The notes under the pieces are model-generated. The model was not told the origin of the DNA and searched no databases. It worked only from the letters and a program-made list of their open reading frames with translations. The position numbers and the translations under genes were made by a program. From Paenilisteria newyorkensis (GTDB lineage Bacteria; Bacillota; Bacilli; Lactobacillales; Listeriaceae): 64,000 nt of DNA. How positions within the stretch are numbered: position 1 is the stretch's first letter; the number at the start of each line of letters is the position of its first letter. The DNA lies in contig NZ_JNFB01000035.1 of NCBI RefSeq assembly GCF_000766145.1, positions 124,001-188,000 of the forward strand. Reading direction: 5' to 3'. This document shows, piece after piece, positions 54,593-64,000 of this stretch.

Positions 54593-55029
54593 CAATCGAA
54601 GAATATATAGACGACATAGCACCCGATAAAAAAGACGCTTTTGCTAAACTTATGCACGTGGTGGATGCCAACATTCCAGCCGGTTTCGAAAAAGAAATCC
54701 AGTATGGCATGCCTTCCTACGTTGTTCCAAAATCCCGTTACCCCGATGGTTACCACTGCGATTCAAATCTTTCGCTTCCCTTTTTCGCCATCGCAGCGCA
54801 AAAACAACACATCGCTGTATACCACATGGGAATTTTCGGCAATGAAGCCCTTTTAGACTGGTTCCAAACCGAGTATCCTAAACATATGACCACCAAACTC
54901 AACATGGGAAAAGGCTGCATTCGATTCACAAACCCGAAGAAAATCCCATACGAACTGATCGGCGAGCTATCAAGTAAAGTCACTGTGGATGATTGGATTA
55001 AACAATATGAAACGACCATGAAAAAATAA
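54589..55029 (+). CDS. DUF1801-family protein
   Basis: The 146-residue protein matches the small DUF1801/YdhG-like fold, with IQYGMPSYVVPKS near residue 36, then AVYHMGIFGNE and MGKGCIRF near 105. Such proteins bind iron or other ligands in some cases, but no function is established that I can apply here. Its ATG overlaps the stop of the hydrolase gene (ATGA), with GGAGGAAAA ahead, so it is coupled. It is the last gene of the malic-enzyme unit. Confidence 0.85.
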   Translation: MTIEEYIDDIAPDKKDAFAKLMHVVDANIPAGFEKEIQYGMPSYVVPKSRYPDGYHCDSNLSLPFFAIAAQKQHIAVYHMGIFGNEALLDWFQTEYPKHMTTKLNMGKGCIRFTNPKKIPYELIGELSSKVTVDDWIKQYETTMKK

Positions 55030-55074
55030 AAGTGGAGGCAATCCCAATTTTTCTAGGGGAAACTGCCTCCACTT
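55030..55074. terminator. Terminator between the DUF1801 gene and the BaiN-like gene
   Basis: AAGTGGAGGCA pairs with TGCCTCCACTT, with an inner TCCC/GGGGA pair. T-rich sequence follows on the plus side. It lies between two converging genes. Confidence 0.8.
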
Positions 55075-55086
55075 ATTATATTTGTC

Positions 55087-56343
55087 TTAGCGCAATGCCG
55101 CATTGACTCCCGCCAAGCGCCCTGTCACAAGCGCACACGTAATATTATAACCACCCGTGTACCCGTTAATATCTAATATTTCACCGCAGAAAAATAAACC
55201 TGGCATCAACTTCGATTGCATTTCTTTCGGCATAATCTCCTTCACAGAAACACCGCCACCCGTCACGAAAGCCTTCTCGAAATCGAGCGTCCCGTTCACT
55301 TGGAATGTAAATTTCTTCAATGTTTCGATGAACGCCTGCCATTTTTTCTGTGCAACCGAAATACAATCAGCATCGATATCAATTTCCGCGCGTTCCAATA
55401 AAAACAATAACATCCGCTCTTGCATTACCGATTTCAACGCATTTTTGACGGCCTTTTTAGGATTATCCTTCACGAGCCCCATCACTTCCTGCTCCAATTC
55501 CCCTTTTGATATATCTGGAAAAAAGTCAATCATCATCGTTAGTTCCGGAACCGCGAATTTCTTCAAACCTTGAATCACGAATTGGCTACAGCGCAATGCT
55601 GCTGGACCCGACACCCCAAAATGCGTGAAGATCATGTCCATTTGATGCGTAATAATCGGTTTTCCTTTTGGATTTAGAACCGAGAGCGCCACGTCACGTA
55701 GAGAAATGCCTTGCAGCACTTTGCTCTTGATAAAGGCCTCGCGCGATGTAATTGGAACCTCTGTCGGATATAATTCCGTAATCGTATGCCCAGCCTCGCG
55801 CGCCCAGGCATAGCCATCTCCCGTCGATCCTGTCCGCGGTACTGATTTGCCACCAACAGCCACAATCACAGCTCGCGCACCGATTTCTTGACCATCCGCA
55901 AGCGTAATGCCCACAACCTGCCCTTCTTGGTAGTTCACACGCTTCACTGGCGTTTTCATATAGATTTTCACGTTTAGCTTATCGAGCCGTGAAATCATCG
56001 CATCAGCCACTGAACGCGCGCTGTCCGTCACAGGGAACATCCGGCCATGATCCTCTTCCTTCAAAGCCACCCCTAATTTCTCAAAAAAGGCGATGATATC
56101 TTCATTATTAAATTCCGAAAATGGACTATACATAAAGCGCCCATTCCCCGGTATATTCTTGATAATTTCTTCCGCAGGCTTGCGATTCGTCACATTACAA
56201 CGCCCACCGCCCGACAAAATCAGTTTTCTGCCTAGTTTTGGCCCTTTTTCAACGAGCAGAACCCGCTTATTTTTCTCCGCCGCCGCGATTGCCGCCATCA
56301 ATCCCGACGGCCCACCACCAATAACAATTACATCAAAATCCAT
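55087..56343 (-). CDS. NAD(P)/FAD-dependent oxidoreductase, BaiN/HI0933-like
   Basis: The 418-residue flavoprotein has the FAD motif [18 protein letters not shown] (residues 5-22), [16 protein letters not shown] near 38, the central NAD-like [20 protein letters not shown] near 160 and [19 protein letters not shown] near 380. This group includes B. subtilis YtfP and gut BaiN; its natural substrate in Listeria is unknown. It converges on the DUF1801 gene and follows the YugP-like gene, separated by a terminator. Confidence 0.88.
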   Translation of the reverse strand: MDFDVIVIGGGPSGLMAAIAAAEKNKRVLLVEKGPKLGRKLILSGGGRCNVTNRKPAEEIIKNIPGNGRFMYSPFSEFNNEDIIAFFEKLGVALKEEDHGRMFPVTDSARSVADAMISRLDKLNVKIYMKTPVKRVNYQEGQVVGITLADGQEIGARAVIVAVGGKSVPRTGSTGDGYAWAREAGHTITELYPTEVPITSREAFIKSKVLQGISLRDVALSVLNPKGKPIITHQMDMIFTHFGVSGPAALRCSQFVIQGLKKFAVPELTMMIDFFPDISKGELEQEVMGLVKDNPKKAVKNALKSVMQERMLLFLLERAEIDIDADCISVAQKKWQAFIETLKKFTFQVNGTLDFEKAFVTGGGVSVKEIMPKEMQSKLMPGLFFCGEILDINGYTGGYNITCALVTGRLAGVNAALR

Positions 56344-56363
56344 CCAATCATCCTTCTCCCCAT

Positions 56364-56391
56364 CAAAAAACGCCCATTACAGAGCGTTTTT
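56364..56391 (-). terminator. Terminator after the YugP-like gene
   Basis: On the minus strand AAAACGC pairs with GCGTTTTTTG around a 10-base loop. Confidence 0.8.
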
Positions 56392-56397
56392 CTAATT

Positions 56398-57081
56398 CTA
56401 GTTTCGATTCATACCTGTAAAAATTAAAATCAATCTTAAAAGCTCCAAAACGGCTACTGCCATCGCTGCAACGTACGTCATTGCGGCTGCACTTAACACT
56501 TTACGAGCTTGTGGTAATTCGTCTGATTCGACAAGGCCAAGTTGATTGATTTGTACGAGTGCACGTTTTGAAGCGTCAAACTCGACTGGTAATGTAATTA
56601 ACTGGAACAATACACCGATTGCCATTAAAACAATCCCTATCAACATTAAGTTTGGCAAAGTCGCCAACATCCCGATGATTAAGAACACCCAAGAGGCATT
56701 CGAACTAAACATCGTAATTGGGACAAGTGCCGAACGAAAACGCATAAACGAGTAGTTCTCTGCATCTTGAATCGCGTGCCCCACCTCATGTGCCGCTACC
56801 GCTGTTCCCGCAATCGAACGACCATTAAAGTTCGCCGATGATAGAAACACCGCTTTTTTACGTGGATCATAGTGATCACTTAGCACGCCACCAGTTTCAT
56901 GCACCGGCACGTTTGACAAACCGTTTGCATCCAAGATTTGACGCGCCACCTGCGCTCCAGTCAATCCCGTGCGTATTGCCACCTTCGAATAATGCGAATA
57001 AGTGCTTTTGACACGATATTGCGCCCATAAAGGTATTAATGCCACAATCAAAAAATAAACGATATACATTTGAATACTCAT
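56398..57081 (-). CDS. Membrane zinc metallopeptidase, YugP-like
   Basis: The 227-residue protein has an N-terminal membrane segment, the zinc motif HEVGHAIQD near residue 95 and three further membrane segments (about 117-160, then 200-222). It matches the YugP family (zinc_peptidase_2), and the active site lies next to the membrane. The substrate is unknown. The ATG has a weak upstream GATG-rich site. It lies between ypjA and the flavoprotein gene, and is possibly cotranscribed with ypjA. Confidence 0.85.
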   Translation of the reverse strand: MSIQMYIVYFLIVALIPLWAQYRVKSTYSHYSKVAIRTGLTGAQVARQILDANGLSNVPVHETGGVLSDHYDPRKKAVFLSSANFNGRSIAGTAVAAHEVGHAIQDAENYSFMRFRSALVPITMFSSNASWVFLIIGMLATLPNLMLIGIVLMAIGVLFQLITLPVEFDASKRALVQINQLGLVESDELPQARKVLSAAAMTYVAAMAVAVLELLRLILIFTGMNRN

Positions 57082-57152
57082 CTTAAATCCCCATCCTAAC
57101 TACTACGTATTACCTTAATTATATAGGAGAAAACGCCAAACCTCAACAACTT

Positions 57153-57746
57153 TTAGGCTTCATGAGGAAATTCTAATTTAAAGGCACCCTTTTTCAGCGT
57201 TTTTTCATAAACCGTCCATAAAACGAAAATCGTCAGCCAGAATGTGCAGTATCCAATCGTCGTTATGTACTGGTCAAGCCCTCCATAAATCGGCATCTGG
57301 CCAAATAAGTAGTCAATGACATCATTATGTAACACCCAAATCGCTGCGATTGCAAAATGCTCAAACTTAATCCTGTAAAATGGCGCATAAACCAGTCCCT
57401 GCACTGCCATTAAACCATGCGACGTAAGCAACATCAAACTCATCGTATCCAAGTACCCCAAATTTATCATGTAAGCAATATTCATCCCAACAGCCCATAA
57501 TCCGTATTTCACCAAGCAAACAAACGCCAGCGCCTCCATTAGCGGCCAATGTTTCTTCGCCAGCCAAGCCATCAAAACAAATACAAAAAATAAAATCGCC
57601 GTCGGACTATCCGGCACAAAAATCCAAAATCGTGGTTCTGTAATTTTCAGTTGAGGAACGTACCAAATATACCCATACACAGCCCCCAACAAATTGACAA
57701 TGAACAGCAACCGCAAAAACGACCTGTTCGCCAAATAACGATACAT
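57153..57746 (-). CDS. ypjA: DUF1405 membrane protein (YpjA-like)
   Basis: The 197-residue protein has about six hydrophobic segments and starts MYRYLANRSFLRLLF at 57746, with GGGGGTG upstream. It matches B. subtilis YpjA, of unknown function, which lies downstream of the cytochrome bc complex genes qcrABC in Bacillus. Those genes are not here; ypiB is the direct neighbour. A longer open frame to 57824 adds Cys/Phe-rich residues that are probably not translated. Confidence 0.85.
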   Translation of the reverse strand: MYRYLANRSFLRLLFIVNLLGAVYGYIWYVPQLKITEPRFWIFVPDSPTAILFFVFVLMAWLAKKHWPLMEALAFVCLVKYGLWAVGMNIAYMINLGYLDTMSLMLLTSHGLMAVQGLVYAPFYRIKFEHFAIAAIWVLHNDVIDYLFGQMPIYGGLDQYITTIGYCTFWLTIFVLWTVYEKTLKKGAFKLEFPHEA

Positions 57747-57802
57747 CCTGCACCCCCATAAGAACTCTCTTTTCCCATAATACCAGACTTCCTCCTCAAA
57801 CG

Positions 57803-57837
57803 AAAAACAAAAGCACCTATCCAAAAGGACAGATGCT
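57803..57837 (-). terminator. Terminator of ypiA-ypiB
   Basis: On the minus strand AGCATCTGTCC pairs with GGATAGGTGCT around TTTT with two mismatches, then TTTGTTTTT follows. Confidence 0.78.
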
Positions 57838-57844
57838 TCTCAAA

Positions 57845-58378
57845 TTAGCTATATTGTTTAAACTGCTCCATCAAGCTCTGGAATCGTTCCTCGTCGTGCG
57901 CATCCAATGCCTCATCGATTTCAAGCAACAATTTCTCTTTTGAAAAATGTTCCACAACCGTATCCAAGAACTGCGCCGCGATTTGCTTCTCCTTATCCGA
58001 AATCTGTAGCTCTTCAAACGGATTATCCTCGCGCACAAAAGCGTAACGAGGAGAAGTCAAGCTTTCCGGGAAATGCAACTGAATATAAATGTCCTCATCC
58101 CAATTCAAACGAATATCATGAAACGCCTTCTCTGGATCCGTCGTCACAATATTCCCCTTAAAGAATCGAAACGGCTCGTCATCCACTCCGAGAGCAGTGA
58201 GCACAAGTCCACGAGGGCACCCTTCTGCATTATCAACGAAGTGAACATATTTCATAATTTGGTCATGACCTGCAATATAATTTAGAATCCACATCGATTC
58301 TCTAATTTTCATTTGATGCTTATTTAACAACCATCTAACAAATTCCTTCTTGTCTTCAATGCTAATTGATGCTTTCAT
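57845..58378 (-). CDS. ypiB: UPF0302 protein YpiB
   Basis: The 177-residue protein matches the UPF0302/YpiB family. The conserved region [14 protein letters not shown] is read here as [14 protein letters not shown] near residue 6, with [14 protein letters not shown] near 48 and a helical C-terminal part. No biochemical role is established. The ATG at 58378 has GGAG eight bases upstream; a GTG three codons earlier is in frame. It follows ypiA by 30 bases in the same unit, as in Bacillus, and ends in a terminator. Confidence 0.88.
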   Translation of the reverse strand: MKASISIEDKKEFVRWLLNKHQMKIRESMWILNYIAGHDQIMKYVHFVDNAEGCPRGLVLTALGVDDEPFRFFKGNIVTTDPEKAFHDIRLNWDEDIYIQLHFPESLTSPRYAFVREDNPFEELQISDKEKQIAAQFLDTVVEHFSKEKLLLEIDEALDAHDEERFQSLMEQFKQYS

Positions 58379-58408
58379 TTCACTCACTCCTTCCCATCAA
58401 AGTGGGGA

Positions 58409-59659
58409 TTAATAACCTAATAAACTTAAAATCTCTTCATCACCGGGCTCGAGTGTCAAATACATGGCCAATACTTCTTCCGACTTCGCAATATCGCCGT
58501 CTTCGCGTAAAAATAAGCCATATTCCTTCAAGAATGTCGCGTTTTCGCTAAAATGCGGATGCGCTAATTCATAGTTTTCTTTTGCTTTATTATAGATATC
58601 CAGCTCCTGATATGCAACACTTACGTCCCAGAAAATTTGCGGTTCCGTGACAATTTCGCGTTCTAACGATTCCACGAGCTCTACAATGCCCTCATGATCA
58701 TCTTTTTTCAGCAAAATTTTATTCACTTCTAAAATCGCATCGATGAACTCTGGATCAAGCGCAATCGCCTGACGGAAATAATGTTCCGCATCCGCCGCCC
58801 GATCGTTTTTCCAAGCCAATTTTCCAGCTTCCAAAAACATTTCTTTATTGAATTCATCCTGCTTCAAACCATCGACCAATGCTTCCAGCGCTTTATCTGG
58901 CTCGCCATTTTCCTCGTAGCTCTTAGCAAGGTACGTGTAAAGTGTCGTGAATCCCGGATCGTGCTCTTTCAAGCGTTCTAAAGCTGAGATTGCCTTCGTG
59001 TAATCCCTCGCCTGAAAACTCGTCAAACCAAGTCCAAATAGCGTATTAACGTCCTCTTGTTCCGCAATCGCCTTCTCATAATAGCTAATCGCCTCTTCAA
59101 AAGAACCACTGCTCGCCAAACTCTCCGCAATCCGTTCAAAAATCTGACTACCCGCAATTTCCGTCACGCCCACATCAAGCACCGCCTGATAACTCTGCAC
59201 CGCCGACGCAAATCGTGCCGTTGACAAATAAAATTCACCCAATGCAAAATCAATCACAGCCTCATTTGGAAGCAAATTTTTGGCCTGCTGTAACTTCGCT
59301 TCTGTCACTTCAAAAAGCCCCTGCATCTGATACAAATCTGCGAGCACTAGCAAGCTCTCCGGGTACGCTTCGTCCTGCGTATTGACCTGTTCCAAATATT
59401 CCATCGCCGTCTCGATATCATCCTTCTCAATCGCGACCTCTGCTGCACGAACCAATAATTCCCCTTCGTCCTTATACTTCGCAAGCAAAAGTTCATACAA
59501 ATCTTCCGCTTCCTCCAAGAAACCCAGTTGCATCAATTGTTCCGCTAACCAATACTGCTCCTCATCCGTTCCATCTTGTAAGGCTTGCTTAAAATATTTC
59601 TGCGCCTCAGGCAAGTTTTCCTGCTCTAAAGCCGCTAACATCTGCTCTGCAAATTTCAT
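58409..59659 (-). CDS. ypiA: TPR-repeat protein YpiA
   Basis: The 416-residue protein consists almost wholly of tetratricopeptide repeats, with periodic A/Y/G positions about every 34 residues (for example AEHYFRQAIALDPEFIDAI near 290). Such proteins act as scaffolds; no partner is known here. It starts at 59659, with GAGGAG eight bases ahead; an ATG five codons earlier is worse. It precedes ypiB. In Bacillus it lies directly after aroE; in this window a Fic gene is inserted between them. Confidence 0.9.
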   Translation of the reverse strand: MKFAEQMLAALEQENLPEAQKYFKQALQDGTDEEQYWLAEQLMQLGFLEEAEDLYELLLAKYKDEGELLVRAAEVAIEKDDIETAMEYLEQVNTQDEAYPESLLVLADLYQMQGLFEVTEAKLQQAKNLLPNEAVIDFALGEFYLSTARFASAVQSYQAVLDVGVTEIAGSQIFERIAESLASSGSFEEAISYYEKAIAEQEDVNTLFGLGLTSFQARDYTKAISALERLKEHDPGFTTLYTYLAKSYEENGEPDKALEALVDGLKQDEFNKEMFLEAGKLAWKNDRAADAEHYFRQAIALDPEFIDAILEVNKILLKKDDHEGIVELVESLEREIVTEPQIFWDVSVAYQELDIYNKAKENYELAHPHFSENATFLKEYGLFLREDGDIAKSEEVLAMYLTLEPGDEEILSLLGY

Positions 59660-59748
59660 TAGTAATCTCCTCACATCTATCCTAGTTTCGTAGGCTTATT
59701 ATAACGGAAAGGTCAAAACAAGTCAAACAGTCTTTCTCCGACCCCCGT

Positions 59749-60813
59749 TTACTTATTCGCCTGCTCAATCAAGTCAAATAACACTTTATTCTTATATACC
59801 CGTTCTCGCCCAATCATTTCCGAAATAAGAAAACCGTGCTCCTCCAACTTTTGCAAATAAGTCACCGCAGTCCGTCGAGAAATATTTAGATGTTGTTCCA
59901 CATATATAATCTTCGTATAAAATTCATAAAACAGTGTTTCGACTAGCTCCTTTGAGTATAATTTAGGCAACTTCTCCTTCAACGCCTGCCCGTACTCAGC
60001 CATTGCCTCCGTAATCGAACGAATGATTTTTAGCGTCTCTTGCGCCGTTTCTTCTACCCCTTTTAAAATATACACCACCCACTCCTCAAAGTAAGCGCTA
60101 TCCTGCTGTATTTTTAGGAGTAACACGTAATATTCTTTCTTCGTACGCAAAATATACTTGCTCAAATAAAGCACCGGACTCTCGAGTAGTCCCATCAATA
60201 CAAGGTACAATATATTCAAAATTCTCCCACTACGCCCGTTCCCATCGTAAAATGGATGAATTGCCTCGAACTGGTAATGAATAAGCGCCAACTTGATGAG
60301 TGGATCCGTGCCGTCATCCAAATTAATATACTGCTCCAGATCCGCCAGTAAATCTCTAATTTCCAATTCTGATTGTGGTGGCGTGTAGATGATCTCATCT
60401 GTCGTTACGTTTTTGATAGCCGTACCAGGGACTTTACGAATCCCCGTTCTGCTATTTTCAATGATGCGTTGGATATGTTCGATGAGAGCCGTTGTGATGA
60501 TGTCCCGTTTTAAGATATACTGATAGCCTTCCCAAAGCGCGTGTCGATAGTTGAGCACTTCTTTCGTAGCGGCGTCACGCACTTTATCTTTGGACATCGC
60601 TTGATATAAATCGTCATGTGTCGTGATAATTTGTTCGATTGCCGAGCTATCTTTGGCTTCATTAAGTGTCATTGCATTAATCAGGATGTACTGATTCGGT
60701 ATCGTCGCGGAATATCCTTTTAATTCTGCCAAGGCACGATTCGACTTTGCCAATTGCTTATAAATGGTTACTGTATCTGTGTTTACGTTGTGTTTAGGCA
60801 ATTCTAATAGCAT
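59749..60813 (-). CDS. Fic-domain AMP/nucleotide transferase with N-terminal inhibitory motif and C-terminal winged helix
   Basis: The 354-residue protein has the full Fic motif HPFYDGNGRSGR (about residues 191-202), with catalytic His. The N-terminal helix carries SSAIEQ near 60, close to the (S/T)xxxE(G/N) inhibitory motif of class II Fic proteins (Gln in the last place). The C-terminal 70 residues read as a winged helix (LNISRRTAVTYLQKLEEHGFL). Such proteins add AMP to targets and may bind DNA. Its promoter is enclosed by inverted repeats, a hint of self-control. The start at 60813 has AAGGGA nine bases away. It is inserted between aroA and ypiA. Confidence 0.9.
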   Translation of the reverse strand: MLLELPKHNVNTDTVTIYKQLAKSNRALAELKGYSATIPNQYILINAMTLNEAKDSSAIEQIITTHDDLYQAMSKDKVRDAATKEVLNYRHALWEGYQYILKRDIITTALIEHIQRIIENSRTGIRKVPGTAIKNVTTDEIIYTPPQSELEIRDLLADLEQYINLDDGTDPLIKLALIHYQFEAIHPFYDGNGRSGRILNILYLVLMGLLESPVLYLSKYILRTKKEYYVLLLKIQQDSAYFEEWVVYILKGVEETAQETLKIIRSITEAMAEYGQALKEKLPKLYSKELVETLFYEFYTKIIYVEQHLNISRRTAVTYLQKLEEHGFLISEMIGRERVYKNKVLFDLIEQANK

Positions 60814-60860
60814 TTGAGTCCGTCCCTTCTCTTTCTTTAAGTATAGCACACAAAGCATAA

Positions 60861-60896
60861 TGCGTGCAAAAAAACTTAATTATTGCACACATTATA
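60861..60896 (-). promoter_or_regulatory. fic promoter flanked by GTGTGCAA inverted repeats
   Basis: TATAAT on the minus strand (60891-60896) lies between two related inverted repeats. One is TGCGTGCAA (60861-60869) with TTGCACACA (60883-60891); the other is the aroA terminator stem CGTGTGCAA with TTGCACACG (60901-60921). A repressor binding these would cover the promoter. The Fic protein's own winged helix is a candidate; this is inference. Confidence 0.6.
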
Positions 60897-60927
60897 AAAA
60901 CGTGTGCAAAAGTTGCACACGTTTTTT
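60896..60927. terminator. Terminator of aroA (and candidate operator)
   Basis: CGTGTGCAA and TTGCACACG pair around three bases, with A and T runs on the two sides. It lies 5 bases after the aroA stop on the minus strand. Confidence 0.85.
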
Positions 60928-60931
60928 CAAC

Positions 60932-63317
<2,386 letters not shown>

Positions 63318-63330
63318 CCTTCAAAACCCC

Positions 63331-64000
63331 TTACTTTACTAATTGTTGCAGCAACGCAATCACCGCTGCGTTTTCCGCTGCTTTTCCGATCGTTATCCGT
63401 ACCGCTGTTGGGAATCCAAGCGCCGAGCCAGAACGCACAATATAGCCATTCTTTTCTAAATAGCGAAACACATCGTTTGCCGGTTGCCCGATATCGACTA
63501 GGACAAAATTGCCTTGTGATGGGTACACGAAAACCGCTTCATTTTGCGCTGCGAAGGCTTCATATTGTTTTCGACCAGTCGCATTTTCCATACGACATTT
63601 CTCAATGAAATCCTGATCCGCCAGTGCAATCTGAGCTAATTTTTGCCCCATTGTCGTCGTGTTAAACGGTGGCCTCACGATGTTAATTTGGCTGATAATT
63701 TCGGCGTTCGCAATACCGTAACCAACGCGAGAACTAGCCAGACCGTAAATTTTACTAAATGTGCGCGTAATAATCAGATTCGAAAACTCATAAATCAGCG
63801 CTGTATGTGTCTCTGATTGCGGCTCTACGTATTCTATATACGCCTCATCTAGCACCACTAAAACGTCTTTTGGAACTTGACGCAAAAAGTGAATAATCGC
63901 ATCTAGCGCTATGTAATTTCCAGTCGGATTATTCGGATTGCAAATCCAAACGATACTCGTCGTTTCATCGATAGCCGCAAGCATTCCTGGCAAATCATGA
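63331..64000 (-). CDS. hisC: Histidinol-phosphate/aromatic aminotransferase, 5' truncated by window edge
   Basis: About 223 C-terminal residues are visible and the frame is open to the last base of the window, so the start lies beyond. [21 protein letters not shown] and the PLP lysine in [17 protein letters not shown] identify the class-II HisC group. In this place, next to tyrA and aroA, the enzyme serves both histidine and aromatic synthesis, as in Bacillus. It is 13 bases upstream of tyrA. Confidence 0.93.
   Translation of the reverse strand, partial: HDLPGMLAAIDETTSIVWICNPNNPTGNYIALDAIIHFLRQVPKDVLVVLDEAYIEYVEPQSETHTALIYEFSNLIITRTFSKIYGLASSRVGYGIANAEIISQINIVRPPFNTTTMGQKLAQIALADQDFIEKCRMENATGRKQYEAFAAQNEAVFVYPSQGNFVLVDIGQPANDVFRYLEKNGYIVRSGSALGFPTAVRITIGKAAENAAVIALLQQLVK

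Overview
The window is a stretch of low-GC Gram-positive (Firmicutes) chromosome whose gene content and order match the genus Listeria. It runs from a PPDK regulator and ppdK through thyA-dfrA, fhs, mntR, csp, ypdQ/ypcP, xpt-pbuX, rlmL-rnpB-gpsB, recU-ponA, nth-dnaD, panBCD-dinG-aspB-asnS and dapB-mgsA-cca-birA to aroA-tyrA-hisC. The base composition looks richer in G+C than L. monocytogenes, and accessory genes sit in several conserved intervals, so a less-studied Listeria species is likely. The species call is inference; the genus-level synteny is from general knowledge of Listeria and Bacillus.

Layout. 1-5655 (plus): partial PPDK regulatory protein, ppdK, an 825-bp gap filled with structured repeats, and tcyP behind a promoter with a CymR-like operator. 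5718-13178 (minus): MFS carrier, membrane protein-dfrA-thyA, ABC-F ATPase, fhs and mntR. 13438-14550 (plus): cold-shock gene, a second repeat block and ypdQ. 14570-23206 (minus): an LPXTG adhesin, ypcP, pbuX-xpt under a guanine-type riboswitch, an M32 carboxypeptidase and rlmL. 23365-25427 (minus): rnpB, gpsB, an inverted-repeat element, ypsA and yppE. 25749-28973 (plus): recU-ponA. 29059-44214 (minus): housekeeping operons for DNA repair and replication, tRNA charging, pantothenate, biotinylation, tRNA CCA addition, methylglyoxal and lysine synthesis. 44332-50718 (plus): a YitT-type membrane protein, a third repeat block, and a BceRS-BceAB-like antimicrobial-peptide sensing and resistance module. 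50708-64000: FAD oxidase, malic/malolactic enzyme operon, BaiN-like flavoprotein, YugP-like protease, ypjA-ypiB-ypiA, a Fic gene, then aroA-tyrA-hisC.

How the genes work together. Several units are short metabolic operons: thyA-dfrA with fhs for one-carbon metabolism, xpt-pbuX for purine salvage, panBCD for CoA precursors, and hisC-tyrA-aroA for aromatic amino acids. ponA, recU, gpsB and ypsA form the cell-wall and chromosome cluster known from Bacillus. Accessory functions are the adhesin, the Fic protein and the sensor/transporter module.

The most unusual feature is a family of intergenic elements near 3.5-4.1, 13.7-14.0 and 45.2-46.05 kb. Each carries hairpins with constant flanks (TTGTTG ... 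CAATATG) but stems whose two arms differ between copies while remaining complementary. They occur as ordered pairs of two subtypes separated by 130-230 bp of variable sequence. A second family, a 121-bp element with 16-bp perfect terminal inverted repeats, is duplicated at 24.16-24.40 kb, has a decayed copy at 47.8 kb, and shares a 21-bp segment with the first family. No transposase, integrase, CRISPR array, prophage or tRNA gene was seen.
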